NCBI GenBank assembly: GCA_910588845.1
Contig: CAJURU010000013.1
Location: 1 to 64,000 of the forward strand
DNA length: 64,000 bases
Origin: an uncultured Lachnospiraceae bacterium
GTDB lineage: Bacteria > Bacillota > Clostridia > Lachnospirales > Lachnospiraceae
Direction: 5' to 3'
Both the position numbers and the translations under genes were made by a program. Below, piece by piece: positions 7,811 through 17,267 of the stretch. The notes under the pieces are model-generated. The model saw only the letters and a program-made list of their open reading frames with translations, did not search any database and was not told where the DNA came from. Every line of letters begins with the position of its first letter. Position 1 is the stretch's first letter.

Positions 7811-10726
7811 TTAGTATAAATTCTTAATTTCCCGGAACAGATCTTTTTCCTGGTTAATCTTCTCCTCATTGCCAATCACGCACAGCGCATTTTCTTTCAG
7901 TACCGCACGCACAATACCGGCAAGGCCGCGTATATCTTCCCCGGTGGCATTTAATATCTCCGCCCGCTCCCGCTTTAACATTTCATCCGTCACGCCGGTA
8001 AGATATGCGGTCGCGCTGCGGCTGGTCTTTGCGGCGGGAGTTAGTGGTGCGTCCACGCTGCTGAAAGTTCCGATGATATATTTTGTCATCTCTTTCTCTT
8101 CTGCCGTAAACTGCTCTAAATATGCAGGAATCCCTTCATAAACCTCATTCGTCCTGCTAAGATGCGGGTCCCGGTAGGAAGTAAAATAACCATCTCCGCT
8201 TCTGGTAAACCCGCTCATACATCCGTATGCGCCGCCTTTGACACGGACGTTCAGCCACAGGTAGTCGTAACTGAGAAGCACTTTTAAAATCCGCAGCGCT
8301 CCGGTATAATGGTAACCTTCCCGGCGAAAATTCCCGGCCCGCGACACATACTGCACCTGGGAGGCGTCCAGAAAACCTTCGTTCATTTTCTCTAATCCCA
8401 GCGGCTTTGGTTCTTCTTTGGCTTCTTTTGTATGCAGAATTTCTTTCAATCCTGCCACTTCCTTTTCCACTTGTTCCATGCCCTGCGCTTCCGCGCCAAT
8501 ACTAAACATCAGGTTCTCTTTACAGAATATTTCTTCTACAAGTTCTTCTAATATCTGGCTGAGGCCATCTTTTTTCTCCTCAAAATGCTCCTCGATGTCT
8601 TTCACAAGCTGATAAAATTCGACGCCTTGCGTCATATCCGTATATTTGGCGCTGTCTGAAAAATAGGACATGGCGCGCATGGAAGAAACGGAATGCCCAG
8701 CGGAACTCATATTCATCTGCAACCGCGATTTGAGCTCGGCGATAATCTCATAAAGACGCTCCTGCCCACGGAAATTGCTGGCAGAAATAATTTCACGGAC
8801 AATTTCCATTGTCTTAGGTATCTCATGGTACAATGTTTTGACCCTTATCTCATATTTGAGCGAAATGCTTCCTTTGTCTACATGCGGATAGATTCCGATA
8901 CTGCTGAAAATTCCTCCCGTATGCAGATTAATCTCATTGGCAAGTTCCGGGAAGGTATAAGATTTTGTGTCTACATAACCCAGAACAGATTTGAGAATCC
9001 CCAAATAGGGAATCTTCTCTATTGCCAAATCTGTCACATCAAACATCAGACTGAAATAGGCGATGCCATTCGTGTCGATATCATGGCATAAAAGAAGCGT
9101 ATCCTCTACATATTTCTCACGATTATAGAGCTTTTCCCCTTCTTTTTTGATGTCCTGCCTTGTAAGAGCCGGAAGCTTATCCATATCTTCGGCCGAAGAC
9201 GGCTCCTCCTGATATTGGCGCAGATGATGTGTAAAATCCACAATCTCCTGAAGCTGCCCTGCGTCTAAAGATTCTTTGTACTGCAAAAGCTTCTTAGCAA
9301 GTGCTTCATCCTTTTTGGCATTCAGTCCATATTCCGGCCTGGCTACGACTACGGCTGCATGGGTATTGTTAAGCAGATATTTCTGTACAATCTCTTCAAA
9401 ATACCCGGTCTCCACCTGCTGTTTCAAAAATTCAATAATTTCTAACCCCTGCAAATGCAAAAACGGCTTGCTGTCATCATACAGCCAGCTGTCCAAACAT
9501 TTGATTCCAAACAAAAGCCCCTTGGGAAACTGCCCATAGTCCGCCTCCCGATAGCGGAATTCAAAACTGTTAATTCCAGCCATCAGAGACTTCTTATTGA
9601 TACCGTTTTCTGCCTGCTCCTTGAGCACCCTATGAATAATTTCTAAAAATTCTTCTTTGCGTTCTAAGTTACTATTCTTTGCCACAATCGAGAGCATCGG
9701 CTGTAAGGTGTAACTATCAAAGGACGCCATAATGTCTTTGCCAATCCTGGCGTCTAAAAGCGCCTGCTTCAAAGGTGCTCCCGGCGCGGACAGTAATGCA
9801 TAATCAAGAATATCAAACGCCACATACAATGTTCGATCTAAAATATTTCCGGCGCTCACATTATAGGAAAGATAAGTATTGTCCTCTAAGGGTTCTCCGC
9901 TCGCAATGTTATAGGGAATTTCCACCTCCCGCACTTTATCGAATGGTTTCTGCTCCTTTATCTGAGAATCGACCTCAATGGCATCAAATTTGCTGAGATA
10001 TTCCCGATCCAGCCATTTCAGTTTCTCCTCCATATCCATATCCCCGTAAAGATAGATATAAGAATTGCTTGGATGATAATATTTCTGGTGGAAAGATAAA
10101 AACTGCTCATACGTAAGTTCAGGGATTACTTGCGGATCCTCGCCCGATTCAAAAGAATAAGAAGTCTCTGGATAGAGCGCGCCCATAATCTCCCGGCTGA
10201 GTACTTCATCGGGGGAAGAAAAGGCGCCCTTCATCTCATTGTACACTACGCCGTTGACAGCAAGGGGCGCGTCAAGATCCTCCAACTCATAATGCCAGCC
10301 CTCCTGACAGAAAATTTCCTTGTGCCGGTAGATATTGGGATAGAGAACAGCGTCCAGATAAACCTCCATCAAATTCTGGAAATCCTTATCATTACAGCTA
10401 GCCACTGGATAGATCGTTTTGTCTGGATAAGTCATAGCGTTTAAAAATGTGTTGAGCGAACTTTTCACCAGCTCCACAAACGGGTCTTTTACCGGAAATT
10501 TTTCAGAACCGCAGAGTACAGAATGTTCCAGAATATGCGCCGCCCCGGTACTGTCCAAAGACGGGGTGCGAAACCCAATGTAAAATACCTTGTTTTCATC
10601 ATCGTTGGAAATCAGGCTGATTCTCGCTCCGCTCTTCTTATGGCGCAGCAGGTAACCCATTGATTTGATGTCGTTCAGTTTCTTTTCTTCTAACACTTCA
10701 TATGCCGTACAATTGTTCAAATTCAT
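7811..10726 (-). CDS. M16C family zinc metallopeptidase (PreP-like)
   Basis: A 971-aa insulinase/presequence-protease type peptidase that probably degrades peptides in the cytosol; no signal peptide or membrane segment is present. The inverted zinc motif HxxEH is intact (HILEH, residues 64-68), with the third ligand Glu164 in NEMKG. The length and the long C-terminal half fit the M16C group, in which two pseudo-symmetric halves form a closed chamber. It sits immediately upstream of era. The substrate is unknown; mitochondrial PreP clears transit peptides, but that role cannot be transferred here. Confidence 0.92.
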   Translation of the reverse strand: MNLNNCTAYEVLEEKKLNDIKSMGYLLRHKKSGARISLISNDDENKVFYIGFRTPSLDSTGAAHILEHSVLCGSEKFPVKDPFVELVKSSLNTFLNAMTYPDKTIYPVASCNDKDFQNLMEVYLDAVLYPNIYRHKEIFCQEGWHYELEDLDAPLAVNGVVYNEMKGAFSSPDEVLSREIMGALYPETSYSFESGEDPQVIPELTYEQFLSFHQKYYHPSNSYIYLYGDMDMEEKLKWLDREYLSKFDAIEVDSQIKEQKPFDKVREVEIPYNIASGEPLEDNTYLSYNVSAGNILDRTLYVAFDILDYALLSAPGAPLKQALLDARIGKDIMASFDSYTLQPMLSIVAKNSNLERKEEFLEIIHRVLKEQAENGINKKSLMAGINSFEFRYREADYGQFPKGLLFGIKCLDSWLYDDSKPFLHLQGLEIIEFLKQQVETGYFEEIVQKYLLNNTHAAVVVARPEYGLNAKKDEALAKKLLQYKESLDAGQLQEIVDFTHHLRQYQEEPSSAEDMDKLPALTRQDIKKEGEKLYNREKYVEDTLLLCHDIDTNGIAYFSLMFDVTDLAIEKIPYLGILKSVLGYVDTKSYTFPELANEINLHTGGIFSSIGIYPHVDKGSISLKYEIRVKTLYHEIPKTMEIVREIISASNFRGQERLYEIIAELKSRLQMNMSSAGHSVSSMRAMSYFSDSAKYTDMTQGVEFYQLVKDIEEHFEEKKDGLSQILEELVEEIFCKENLMFSIGAEAQGMEQVEKEVAGLKEILHTKEAKEEPKPLGLEKMNEGFLDASQVQYVSRAGNFRREGYHYTGALRILKVLLSYDYLWLNVRVKGGAYGCMSGFTRSGDGYFTSYRDPHLSRTNEVYEGIPAYLEQFTAEEKEMTKYIIGTFSSVDAPLTPAAKTSRSATAYLTGVTDEMLKRERAEILNATGEDIRGLAGIVRAVLKENALCVIGNEEKINQEKDLFREIKNLY

Positions 10727-10777
10727 CTTCCTAAATCCTTTCCATTTTTATTCCTGGGGCTTTTCTTATCTAATATT

Positions 10778-11728
10778 TTATCTCTCTGAATTCCCACTGC
10801 TTTTCAAAGATACTGTGAGCTGATTGTATGGGATTTCAATTTGATTCTCATCAAATTTTATCTTTATCTCTTCGGTCACTCTCCACCTTGCATTCCAATA
10901 ATCATGGGTTGCCACCCAAAACCGCAGTCCCAGGCGGACGCTGCTATCTTCTAACGAATCCACAAACACCATGGTCTCCTCCTCCACCAGCCTTGCAGGC
11001 TCCTCCTCCACAATTTTACTTAAGATTTCCTTGGCCGTCTGAGTATCTGCCTCATAAGAAATCCCCACATAGAGGTCCACCCTGCGCTTATCCTGATGCG
11101 TCACATCCGTTAGGCTGGAGTTGGCAAGCGTTCCGTTGGGAATTACCACAGTTCGGTTGTCCACAGTTAAAAGTTTTGTGTAAAAAATCTGGATTTCCGT
11201 GACAGTCCCTTCATTTTTATGCGTATCTTCAATAATATAATCCCCGACTTTAAATGGTTTAAACCATAAAATCAAGACGCCGCCGGCAAAATTAGCAAGG
11301 CTGCCCTGCAAGGCAAGGCCGACGGCAAGGCCTGCGGAACCAAGCACTGCCACCATAGAAGTCGTTGCCACGCCAAGTTGATTAATCACAGCCATCGCCA
11401 AAACAACATACAGAAAAATTTTCGCTGCGGAATCGAGAAACTGGCAGACGCCCTCGTCTACAGCTGAACGCTGTAACGCCCGCTTCAATATCTTACGAAT
11501 CCATTTAATCAATTTCTTTCCCACAAAGTAGATGATAAGCGCAAACAATACACGCACTGCAAAATCCACCAACACAGGAGCAGCATCTTCCAAATATCCT
11601 TTGATCATTCCCGGTTTTGCCATTTTTTGCAGCTCTTCAAGCTCCGCTAAATTGTCCGTCACAGATTCTGTATCCGCTTTCGCCAAAAAGCTGATTGGAA
11701 TAAAAATATTTGTCCATAATAACTGCAT
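10778..11728 (-). CDS. mscS: Small-conductance mechanosensitive channel, MscS family
   Basis: A 316-aa membrane channel that opens under membrane tension to release solutes during hypo-osmotic shock. Three hydrophobic segments are visible near residues 50-73, 103-120 and 123-155. The third is the Gly/Ala-rich pore helix (LGSAGLAVGLALQGSLANF) typical of MscS. The beta domain and C-terminal alpha/beta domain follow. The ATG at 11728 has AGAGGTG upstream. It is divergent from the HD-domain gene across a 124-bp gap containing a 26-bp palindrome that could serve both genes. Confidence 0.92.
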   Translation of the reverse strand: MQLLWTNIFIPISFLAKADTESVTDNLAELEELQKMAKPGMIKGYLEDAAPVLVDFAVRVLFALIIYFVGKKLIKWIRKILKRALQRSAVDEGVCQFLDSAAKIFLYVVLAMAVINQLGVATTSMVAVLGSAGLAVGLALQGSLANFAGGVLILWFKPFKVGDYIIEDTHKNEGTVTEIQIFYTKLLTVDNRTVVIPNGTLANSSLTDVTHQDKRRVDLYVGISYEADTQTAKEILSKIVEEEPARLVEEETMVFVDSLEDSSVRLGLRFWVATHDYWNARWRVTEEIKIKFDENQIEIPYNQLTVSLKSSGNSER

Positions 11729-11756
11729 TTTTCACCTCTGCATTCTTCATCCTCAA

Positions 11757-11785
11757 TTGACACTTTATTTGAACTATACTATAAT
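11757..11785 (+). promoter_or_regulatory. Promoter of the HD-domain gene
   Basis: A perfect TTGACA (11757-11762), 17-bp spacer and a perfect TATAAT (11780-11785), about 60 nt before the start at 11853. The -10 box lies within the palindrome described separately. Confidence 0.8.
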
Positions 11786-11797
11786 TATAGTATAGTT
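11772..11797. promoter_or_regulatory. 26-bp perfect palindrome, candidate operator
   Basis: The half-site AACTATACTATAA is followed directly by its exact reverse complement. It covers the -10 box of the HD gene. By symmetry it also presents TATAAT (11789-11784) toward mscS, with a weak TTGCTT 18 bp away. It is a plausible dimeric repressor site; the binding protein is unknown. Confidence 0.6.
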
Positions 11798-11852
11798 ACA
11801 GTACGAAAAGCAAATAGTATTTTACCGATTACTTGAAAATGGAGGTGTAAGT

Positions 11853-13124
11853 ATGAACAGACCTCAACTTATCAATGTTGTTGATGTTATCTGTCGTTCT
11901 TTCCGGCATCTGGACCCACGCCTCATCAGCCACGGTGAGCGTGTAGGCTACATCCTAATGAAAATGCTGGAAGAGACCAGGCGGTATACTCCGCAGGAAA
12001 AGCACGATATTTTTATGCTGGGGCTTCTTCATGACATAGGCGCATACAAAGATAGTGAGATTGATACCATGCTGAGTTTTGATACGGATGATTCCATGGA
12101 ACACTCTGTGTTCGGCTATCTTCTGTTCAAGAATTTCTCTCCCCTGTCGCAGTATGCCGATGTTGTTTTGTACCACCATAACTGCAACGCACAATACTAT
12201 TCCGTCCCTATCAGCAACTATCACCGCGATATCGCCAAGCTGATTTACCTCGCTGACCGGATTGATATATTCTGCGTGCAGAATATGGAAGAAGATTTGT
12301 CTGCTTTTCTTGAACAATACAGCGGACGCATTTTCTATCCTGCCGATATTCACTGGTTTTGGAATACGCAGGAGAAACATCATATTTTAGAAAAAATGAA
12401 ATCTTTGGAATACCGGGAAGAAGTCTCCGACTATATCTTTCGGCACTCCAACCTTATGGCAGACCAGACGCATAAGTACCTGCGTACCCTCACATTCTCC
12501 TTGGATTTTCGCAGTGAATATACTGCGCTGCATACCGATTATGCAGTACATCTGAGCAATAATATTGCCGACGCCCTGCGAATGCCCACAAGTACGCTCG
12601 AATCCGTGAGGTTTGCCGCTCTGTTACATAATGTCGGTAAAGTCTCCCTTCCTGCCCCGGCAGGCAGTATTGAAGACTACGACAACTATCTGCGGGCATT
12701 GTATGACAGCCCCGCCCTGGATGTTACAAAGCAGATTCTTACTGACAATGTAGATGAACAAATCTTAATCCTCATTGAAGAATCTTTTCTCTTGCTGAAA
12801 TGTTGGACAAACGGGCAACCCATCACTTTTTCTCCTGCTCCCGCTGCGGAGGTCGTAGCGTTGTCATACTTGATGAGCAATTCACTCTCTATGGAGATGA
12901 ATGTGTCTTACCACCACCACCCCCGGCTCTTAGCTTTCCTGCGGGAAAAATACAAAGTAACGAACTTAGATGACACCATACTTAAAACTCTGGAAACGTC
13001 TTTCGATAAAATAATTGATAAGACGCAGTCCTCTTGTTCAACTATCTACGACATGTACCAGAAAATGATGGAAGAACACCGTTCCCTCAGCATTGTCCTG
13101 CAACACTATAATAGCAAGTATTAG
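11853..13124 (+). CDS. Tandem HD-domain protein, HD-GYP-like
   Basis: A 423-aa cytosolic protein with two HD-type domains. The first looks intact: H27, H60-D61 followed by IGAYK, H84, H108-H109 and D135, the layout of metal-dependent phosphohydrolases. The second repeats the pattern (H227, then HN at 259-260 before VGK), with Asn replacing the metal-binding Asp, so it is probably inactive or structural. Nucleotide or cyclic-dinucleotide hydrolysis is plausible, but no substrate can be named and no sensory domain is attached. GGAGGTG precedes the ATG. It has a consensus promoter with an overlapping palindrome and is probably monocistronic. Confidence 0.75.
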   Translation: MNRPQLINVVDVICRSFRHLDPRLISHGERVGYILMKMLEETRRYTPQEKHDIFMLGLLHDIGAYKDSEIDTMLSFDTDDSMEHSVFGYLLFKNFSPLSQYADVVLYHHNCNAQYYSVPISNYHRDIAKLIYLADRIDIFCVQNMEEDLSAFLEQYSGRIFYPADIHWFWNTQEKHHILEKMKSLEYREEVSDYIFRHSNLMADQTHKYLRTLTFSLDFRSEYTALHTDYAVHLSNNIADALRMPTSTLESVRFAALLHNVGKVSLPAPAGSIEDYDNYLRALYDSPALDVTKQILTDNVDEQILILIEESFLLLKCWTNGQPITFSPAPAAEVVALSYLMSNSLSMEMNVSYHHHPRLLAFLREKYKVTNLDDTILKTLETSFDKIIDKTQSSCSTIYDMYQKMMEEHRSLSIVLQHYNSKY

Positions 13125-13153
13125 CAAGATATATCGTCTTTTTTATAAGATGA

Positions 13154-13254
13154 AAAGGGCTGCCGCATTAAGGATGAAACATACAGTAAACAGCATTTTA
13201 CCCGCTGTAATCATTTCTTCACTGTATATTTCCCACTTATTGCGGCAGCTCTTT
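13154..13254. repeat. Nested inverted repeat between convergent genes
   Basis: The outer arms AAAGGGCTGCCGCATTAAG (starting at 13154) and the complementary stretch ending at 13254 match at 17 of 19 positions. Inside are a second pair (ATACAGT 13181-13187 with ACTGTAT 13221-13227) and a third (ACAGC/GCTGT). It lies between the 3' ends of the HD gene and serA, so it may be a bidirectional terminator or a small mobile repeat. Confidence 0.5.
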
Positions 13255-13261
13255 GTGTGAT

Positions 13262-14425
13262 TTATTTAATCACTCTCACCTTCAAGACGCCCTCAATTTG
13301 CTTTAACTGCTCTACGGCTTCATCCGTAACCGGAGAGTCGATATCCAACAGAGAGTATGCATAATCTCCGCGGCTCTTATTTGTCATATCGGATATGTTG
13401 ATGTTATTGTTGCCTAAGACAGCCGTATACTTACCGATGAGGCCCTTGACATTCTTGTGAAGCACCGCCACACGTCCCGCCGTGGAGCAGACGCCCATAT
13501 CACAATTCGGGTAATTTACAGAATTACGGATATTACCGTTTTCCAGATAATCCATCACTTCCCGGACTGCCATCTGCGCACAATTGTCCTCCGATTCCTC
13601 TGTGGAAGCTCCCAAATGCGGGATCACAATGCAGCCCTCCTGCCCGGCAGTCGTACTGTTTGCAAAATCAGAGACATATTTTTTAACCTTGCCATCTTTG
13701 ATAGCCTCAAGAATAGCCTCCTCATCCACCAGAAGATCTCTGGCAAAATTGAGAATTACTACACCGTCCTTCATCATCGCAAACGCTTCTTTATTGAGCA
13801 TTTTCTTGGTATCGTCCAACAGCGGCACATGAATCGTAATATAATCACATTCGCGATAAATATCTTCTACGTTGCTAATATGTTTTACATACCTAGATAA
13901 ATTCCAAGCAGCGTTGACAGAGATAAATGGATCATAACCATACACCTCCATACCAAGTTTCGTCGCCGCGTTCGCTACCCTGACGCCGATCGCCCCAAGG
14001 CCGATAATTCCTAATTTCTTACCGGAAATCTCACAGCCTGCAAATGCTTTCTTTGCCTTCTCTGCGTCCTTACCGACATTCTCATTGTCCTTATTTTCCA
14101 GCACCCAATTGATGCCGCCGATGATATCGCGTGATGCCAGAAGCATTCCCGCAAACACCAGCTCTTTCACGCCGTTGGCATTGGCTCCCGGTGTGTTAAA
14201 CACTACAATTCCCTGGTCTGCACATTTCTCCAGCGGGATATTATTGACCCCGGCGCCAGCTCTAGCAACAGCCTCAAGCCCCTCCGGAAGCTCCAAATCA
14301 TGCATCGCTGCGCTCCTTACCAACACTGCCTGCGCTGCCTTCATATCATCTGTCTTCGTGTAATTTTCGCCAAATAAATCCAACCCTACATTGGCGATAG
14401 GATTTAAACAATTATATTGAAACAT
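13262..14425 (-). CDS. serA: D-3-phosphoglycerate dehydrogenase
   Basis: Oxidises 3-phosphoglycerate to 3-phosphohydroxypyruvate with NAD+, the first step of serine biosynthesis. It has 387 aa, a catalytic/Rossmann core with LGIIGLGAIGVRVAN, then the conserved HxPLxxxT segment and IPHLGAST with the catalytic His. A C-terminal ACT domain (about 315-387) suggests allosteric serine control. The ATG at 14425 has GAGGAG inside the end of serC, and the stop of serC almost touches it, so the pair is translationally coupled. Confidence 0.95.
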   Translation of the reverse strand: MFQYNCLNPIANVGLDLFGENYTKTDDMKAAQAVLVRSAAMHDLELPEGLEAVARAGAGVNNIPLEKCADQGIVVFNTPGANANGVKELVFAGMLLASRDIIGGINWVLENKDNENVGKDAEKAKKAFAGCEISGKKLGIIGLGAIGVRVANAATKLGMEVYGYDPFISVNAAWNLSRYVKHISNVEDIYRECDYITIHVPLLDDTKKMLNKEAFAMMKDGVVILNFARDLLVDEEAILEAIKDGKVKKYVSDFANSTTAGQEGCIVIPHLGASTEESEDNCAQMAVREVMDYLENGNIRNSVNYPNCDMGVCSTAGRVAVLHKNVKGLIGKYTAVLGNNNINISDMTNKSRGDYAYSLLDIDSPVTDEAVEQLKQIEGVLKVRVIK

Positions 14426-14426
14426 T

Positions 14427-15506
14427 TTAATTCTCCTCTTCAAACTTCTTCATAAACGCTACGAGTTTCTCAACGCCTTCTCTGGGCATTGCATTGTAAA
14501 TGCTTGCGCGCATACCGCCAACAGTTCTGTGTCCTTTGAGGTTGACAAATCCTGCTGCCTCTGCCTCTTTGACAAATTTGGCGTCAAGGTCTTTATCCCC
14601 GGTAACAAAAGGCACGTTCATCAACGAGCGGTCTTCTTTGCGCACAGTTCCCTTGAACATCCTGCTCTCATCTAAGAAATCATATAATATCTTTGCCTTC
14701 TCTTCGTTGCGCTCCTTCATAACGCCAAGTCCGCCCATCTTCTTGAGCCACTTGAATACTTTGCCGCAGACATAGATGCCATAAGCAGGCGGCGTATTGT
14801 AAAGGGAATCCGCATCCGCATGCGTCTTATATTTGAGCATGGTTGGTGTTCCGGGCAGTGTGTCTTCCGTAATCAAATCTTCACGAATAATGACAATTAC
14901 CACGCCTGCCGGCCCAATGTTCTTCTGTACGCCGCCATAGATAATGCCGTATTTCGACACATCCACCGGCTCGGACAGGAAGCAGGAGGACACGTCTGCT
15001 ACCAGCGTATGCCCTTTCGTGTTGGGCAATGTCTTATATTTTGTTCCATATATGGTATTGTTCTCACAGATATAAACATAGTCTGCATCTTCCGGTATAT
15101 CAAGGTCTGAGCAGTCCGGGATATAGGAAAATGTCTCATCTTCGGAAGAAGCTGCCTTTACTGCCTCCCCATAATTTTGAGCCTCCTGGAAAGCCTTTTT
15201 CGCCCATTGCCCGGTTACAATGTAAGCCGCCTTTTTATTTTTCATTAAGTTCATGGGAATCATAGCAAACTGCTGGGAAGCCCCGCCCTGCAAAAACAGT
15301 ACCTTATAATTATCGGGAATATTCATTAAATCCCGCAGGTCTGCTTCCGCCTCCTTGATTATCCCATCGTACACTTTGGAGCGGTGGCTCATCTCCATTA
15401 CGGACATGCCGCTTCCTTTATAATCCATCATCTCTTCTGCCGCTTCGCGCAATACTTCTTCCGGCAGGACTGCCGGCCCTGCGGAAAAATTATAAACTCT
15501 GCTCAT
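14427..15506 (-). CDS. serC: Phosphoserine aminotransferase
   Basis: PLP enzyme converting 3-phosphohydroxypyruvate plus glutamate to phosphoserine, the second step of serine synthesis. It has 359 aa and starts MSRVYNFSAGPAVLPEEVL, the family signature. The PLP lysine is in GGVQKNIGPAG and the phosphate-binding GGASQQF segment is present. The ATG at 15506 has GAGGAGG upstream, whereas the in-frame start at 15539 has none. It is directly upstream of serA, and no phosphoserine phosphatase gene is in the window. Confidence 0.96.
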   Translation of the reverse strand: MSRVYNFSAGPAVLPEEVLREAAEEMMDYKGSGMSVMEMSHRSKVYDGIIKEAEADLRDLMNIPDNYKVLFLQGGASQQFAMIPMNLMKNKKAAYIVTGQWAKKAFQEAQNYGEAVKAASSEDETFSYIPDCSDLDIPEDADYVYICENNTIYGTKYKTLPNTKGHTLVADVSSCFLSEPVDVSKYGIIYGGVQKNIGPAGVVIVIIREDLITEDTLPGTPTMLKYKTHADADSLYNTPPAYGIYVCGKVFKWLKKMGGLGVMKERNEEKAKILYDFLDESRMFKGTVRKEDRSLMNVPFVTGDKDLDAKFVKEAEAAGFVNLKGHRTVGGMRASIYNAMPREGVEKLVAFMKKFEEEN

Positions 15507-15562
15507 ATTATTCCTCCTCTTATCGCCATTATATGGCAACTGGCTGTTTTAAAAAGTTACAT

Positions 15563-17242
15563 TTATTTATGATTAATATCTCCTTCATCAAACGCCTCGC
15601 TAATGGCATTTCCGGGAGCTACCATCGGCCATACCTTATCATCGCTGTCAATCATACAATCAATCAAGACTGGCATATCGCTGTTCATCGCCTTTGCAAA
15701 GGCTTCTGCAAATTCTTCCCGCGTATTTGCACGATAAGCCTCCGCCCCCATTGCCTCCGCCAGCTTCACAAAATCAACGCTGTCATTGAGCACGGTCGCA
15801 GAATAATGCTGTTCATAAAATAAGGTCTGCCACTGGCGCACCATTCCCAGCACATGATTGTTGACTACCACCTGGATTAATGGAAGCTTCTGACGCACTG
15901 CCGTGGCCATTTCATTCATGTTCATGCGGAAACATCCATCCCCGGCAATATTGATTACCTGCTTATGAGGAATTGCCATCTGCGCGCCAATCGCCGCGCC
16001 AAGGCCATACCCCATCGTCCCCAGCCCACCGGATGAAATAAGGGTGCGCGGCTGTTTATATTTATAATACTGCGCCGCCCACATCTGATGCTGTCCGACT
16101 TCCGTCACCATAATGGCGTCGCCTCCGGTCTGCCTGTATATCTCCTCTATAATATAAGGTCCGCTCAATCCGGTATCCAGGTATTTCAGCGGATATTTCT
16201 CCTTATATTCCATAATTCTGGCAATCCATTCGCGATGATCCTGTTGCTCTAACTCCTGATTCAAACGTGCCAGAATATCCTTGATATCGCCAATGATATG
16301 GGCGTCGGTGATAATATTTTTGTTAATCTCCGCCGGGTCAATATCAAACTGCAAAATTTTAGCATTCTTGGCAAATTTCTTAGCATTTCCGGTAACCCGG
16401 TCGCTAAAACGTACGCCCACGGCAATTAACAGATCGCATTCACTCACTCCGTAATTAGAAGTCTTCGTTCCATGCATCCCCAACATGCCGGTATAGAGCT
16501 CATGGTTGCCGTCAAAAGCTCCCTTTCCCATCAGAGAATCTGCAACCGGAAGCTGCACTTTTTCTACAAATTCCATCAACTCACGGCTGGCGCCTGAAAT
16601 AACTGCACCACCGCCGACAAACAGGTACGGTCTCTTGGATTTGCCAATCATTTTCACTGCACGTTCCACTGCCTCGTCTGTGATTTCTTCCGTGCTCTGC
16701 CGCTCCTGCTCAACATCTACCGGCTTAAACTCCGTCTTATTGGAAGTGACATCTTTGGGAATATCCACGAGCACAGGCCCCGGCCTGCCTTTCTGGGCAA
16801 TGCGAAATGCCCGCCGAATGGTTCCCGCCAGCTTGGTAATATCCTTTACAATAAAATTATGCTTTGTAATCGGTGTGGTGATTCCTGCGATGTCAATTTC
16901 CTGAAAACTATCTTTGCCCAACAGGGAAACTCCCACATTACAGGTAATCGCCACCATGGGCACAGAATCCATATAGGCGGTGGCAATTCCCGTCACAAGA
17001 TTCGTTGCCCCCGGACCTGAGGTGGCAAAACAGACGCCTACCCTTCCGGTCGCGCGTGCATAACCGTCCGCCGCATGGCTTGCTCCCTGTTCATGAGACG
17101 TCAGCACATGCTTTATTTCATGGCTATGCTTATATAATTCATCATATACATTTAAAATGGCTCCTCCCGGATAACCAAAGACAGTATCCACACCTTGCTC
17201 TTTCAGACATTCAATAACAATCTGTGCTCCTGTCAGCTGCAT
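15563..17242 (-). CDS. ilvB: Acetolactate synthase, large (catalytic) subunit
   Basis: ThDP enzyme that condenses two pyruvates, or pyruvate plus 2-ketobutyrate, at the start of branched-chain amino acid synthesis. It has 559 aa. The catalytic Glu51 lies in SHEQGASHAADGYARATG, and the ThDP-binding motif is GDGCFRMNMNE with a downstream NN. The biosynthetic type is inferred from length, the FAD-domain residues and the leuB neighbour. No small regulatory subunit (ilvN/ilvH) is in the window. It is 25 nt after leuB and 56 nt before serC, suggesting one leuB-ilvB-serC-serA transcript. Confidence 0.94.
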   Translation of the reverse strand: MQLTGAQIVIECLKEQGVDTVFGYPGGAILNVYDELYKHSHEIKHVLTSHEQGASHAADGYARATGRVGVCFATSGPGATNLVTGIATAYMDSVPMVAITCNVGVSLLGKDSFQEIDIAGITTPITKHNFIVKDITKLAGTIRRAFRIAQKGRPGPVLVDIPKDVTSNKTEFKPVDVEQERQSTEEITDEAVERAVKMIGKSKRPYLFVGGGAVISGASRELMEFVEKVQLPVADSLMGKGAFDGNHELYTGMLGMHGTKTSNYGVSECDLLIAVGVRFSDRVTGNAKKFAKNAKILQFDIDPAEINKNIITDAHIIGDIKDILARLNQELEQQDHREWIARIMEYKEKYPLKYLDTGLSGPYIIEEIYRQTGGDAIMVTEVGQHQMWAAQYYKYKQPRTLISSGGLGTMGYGLGAAIGAQMAIPHKQVINIAGDGCFRMNMNEMATAVRQKLPLIQVVVNNHVLGMVRQWQTLFYEQHYSATVLNDSVDFVKLAEAMGAEAYRANTREEFAEAFAKAMNSDMPVLIDCMIDSDDKVWPMVAPGNAISEAFDEGDINHK

Positions 17243-17267
17243 CTTTTCGTTCCTCGCTTTCTAATGG

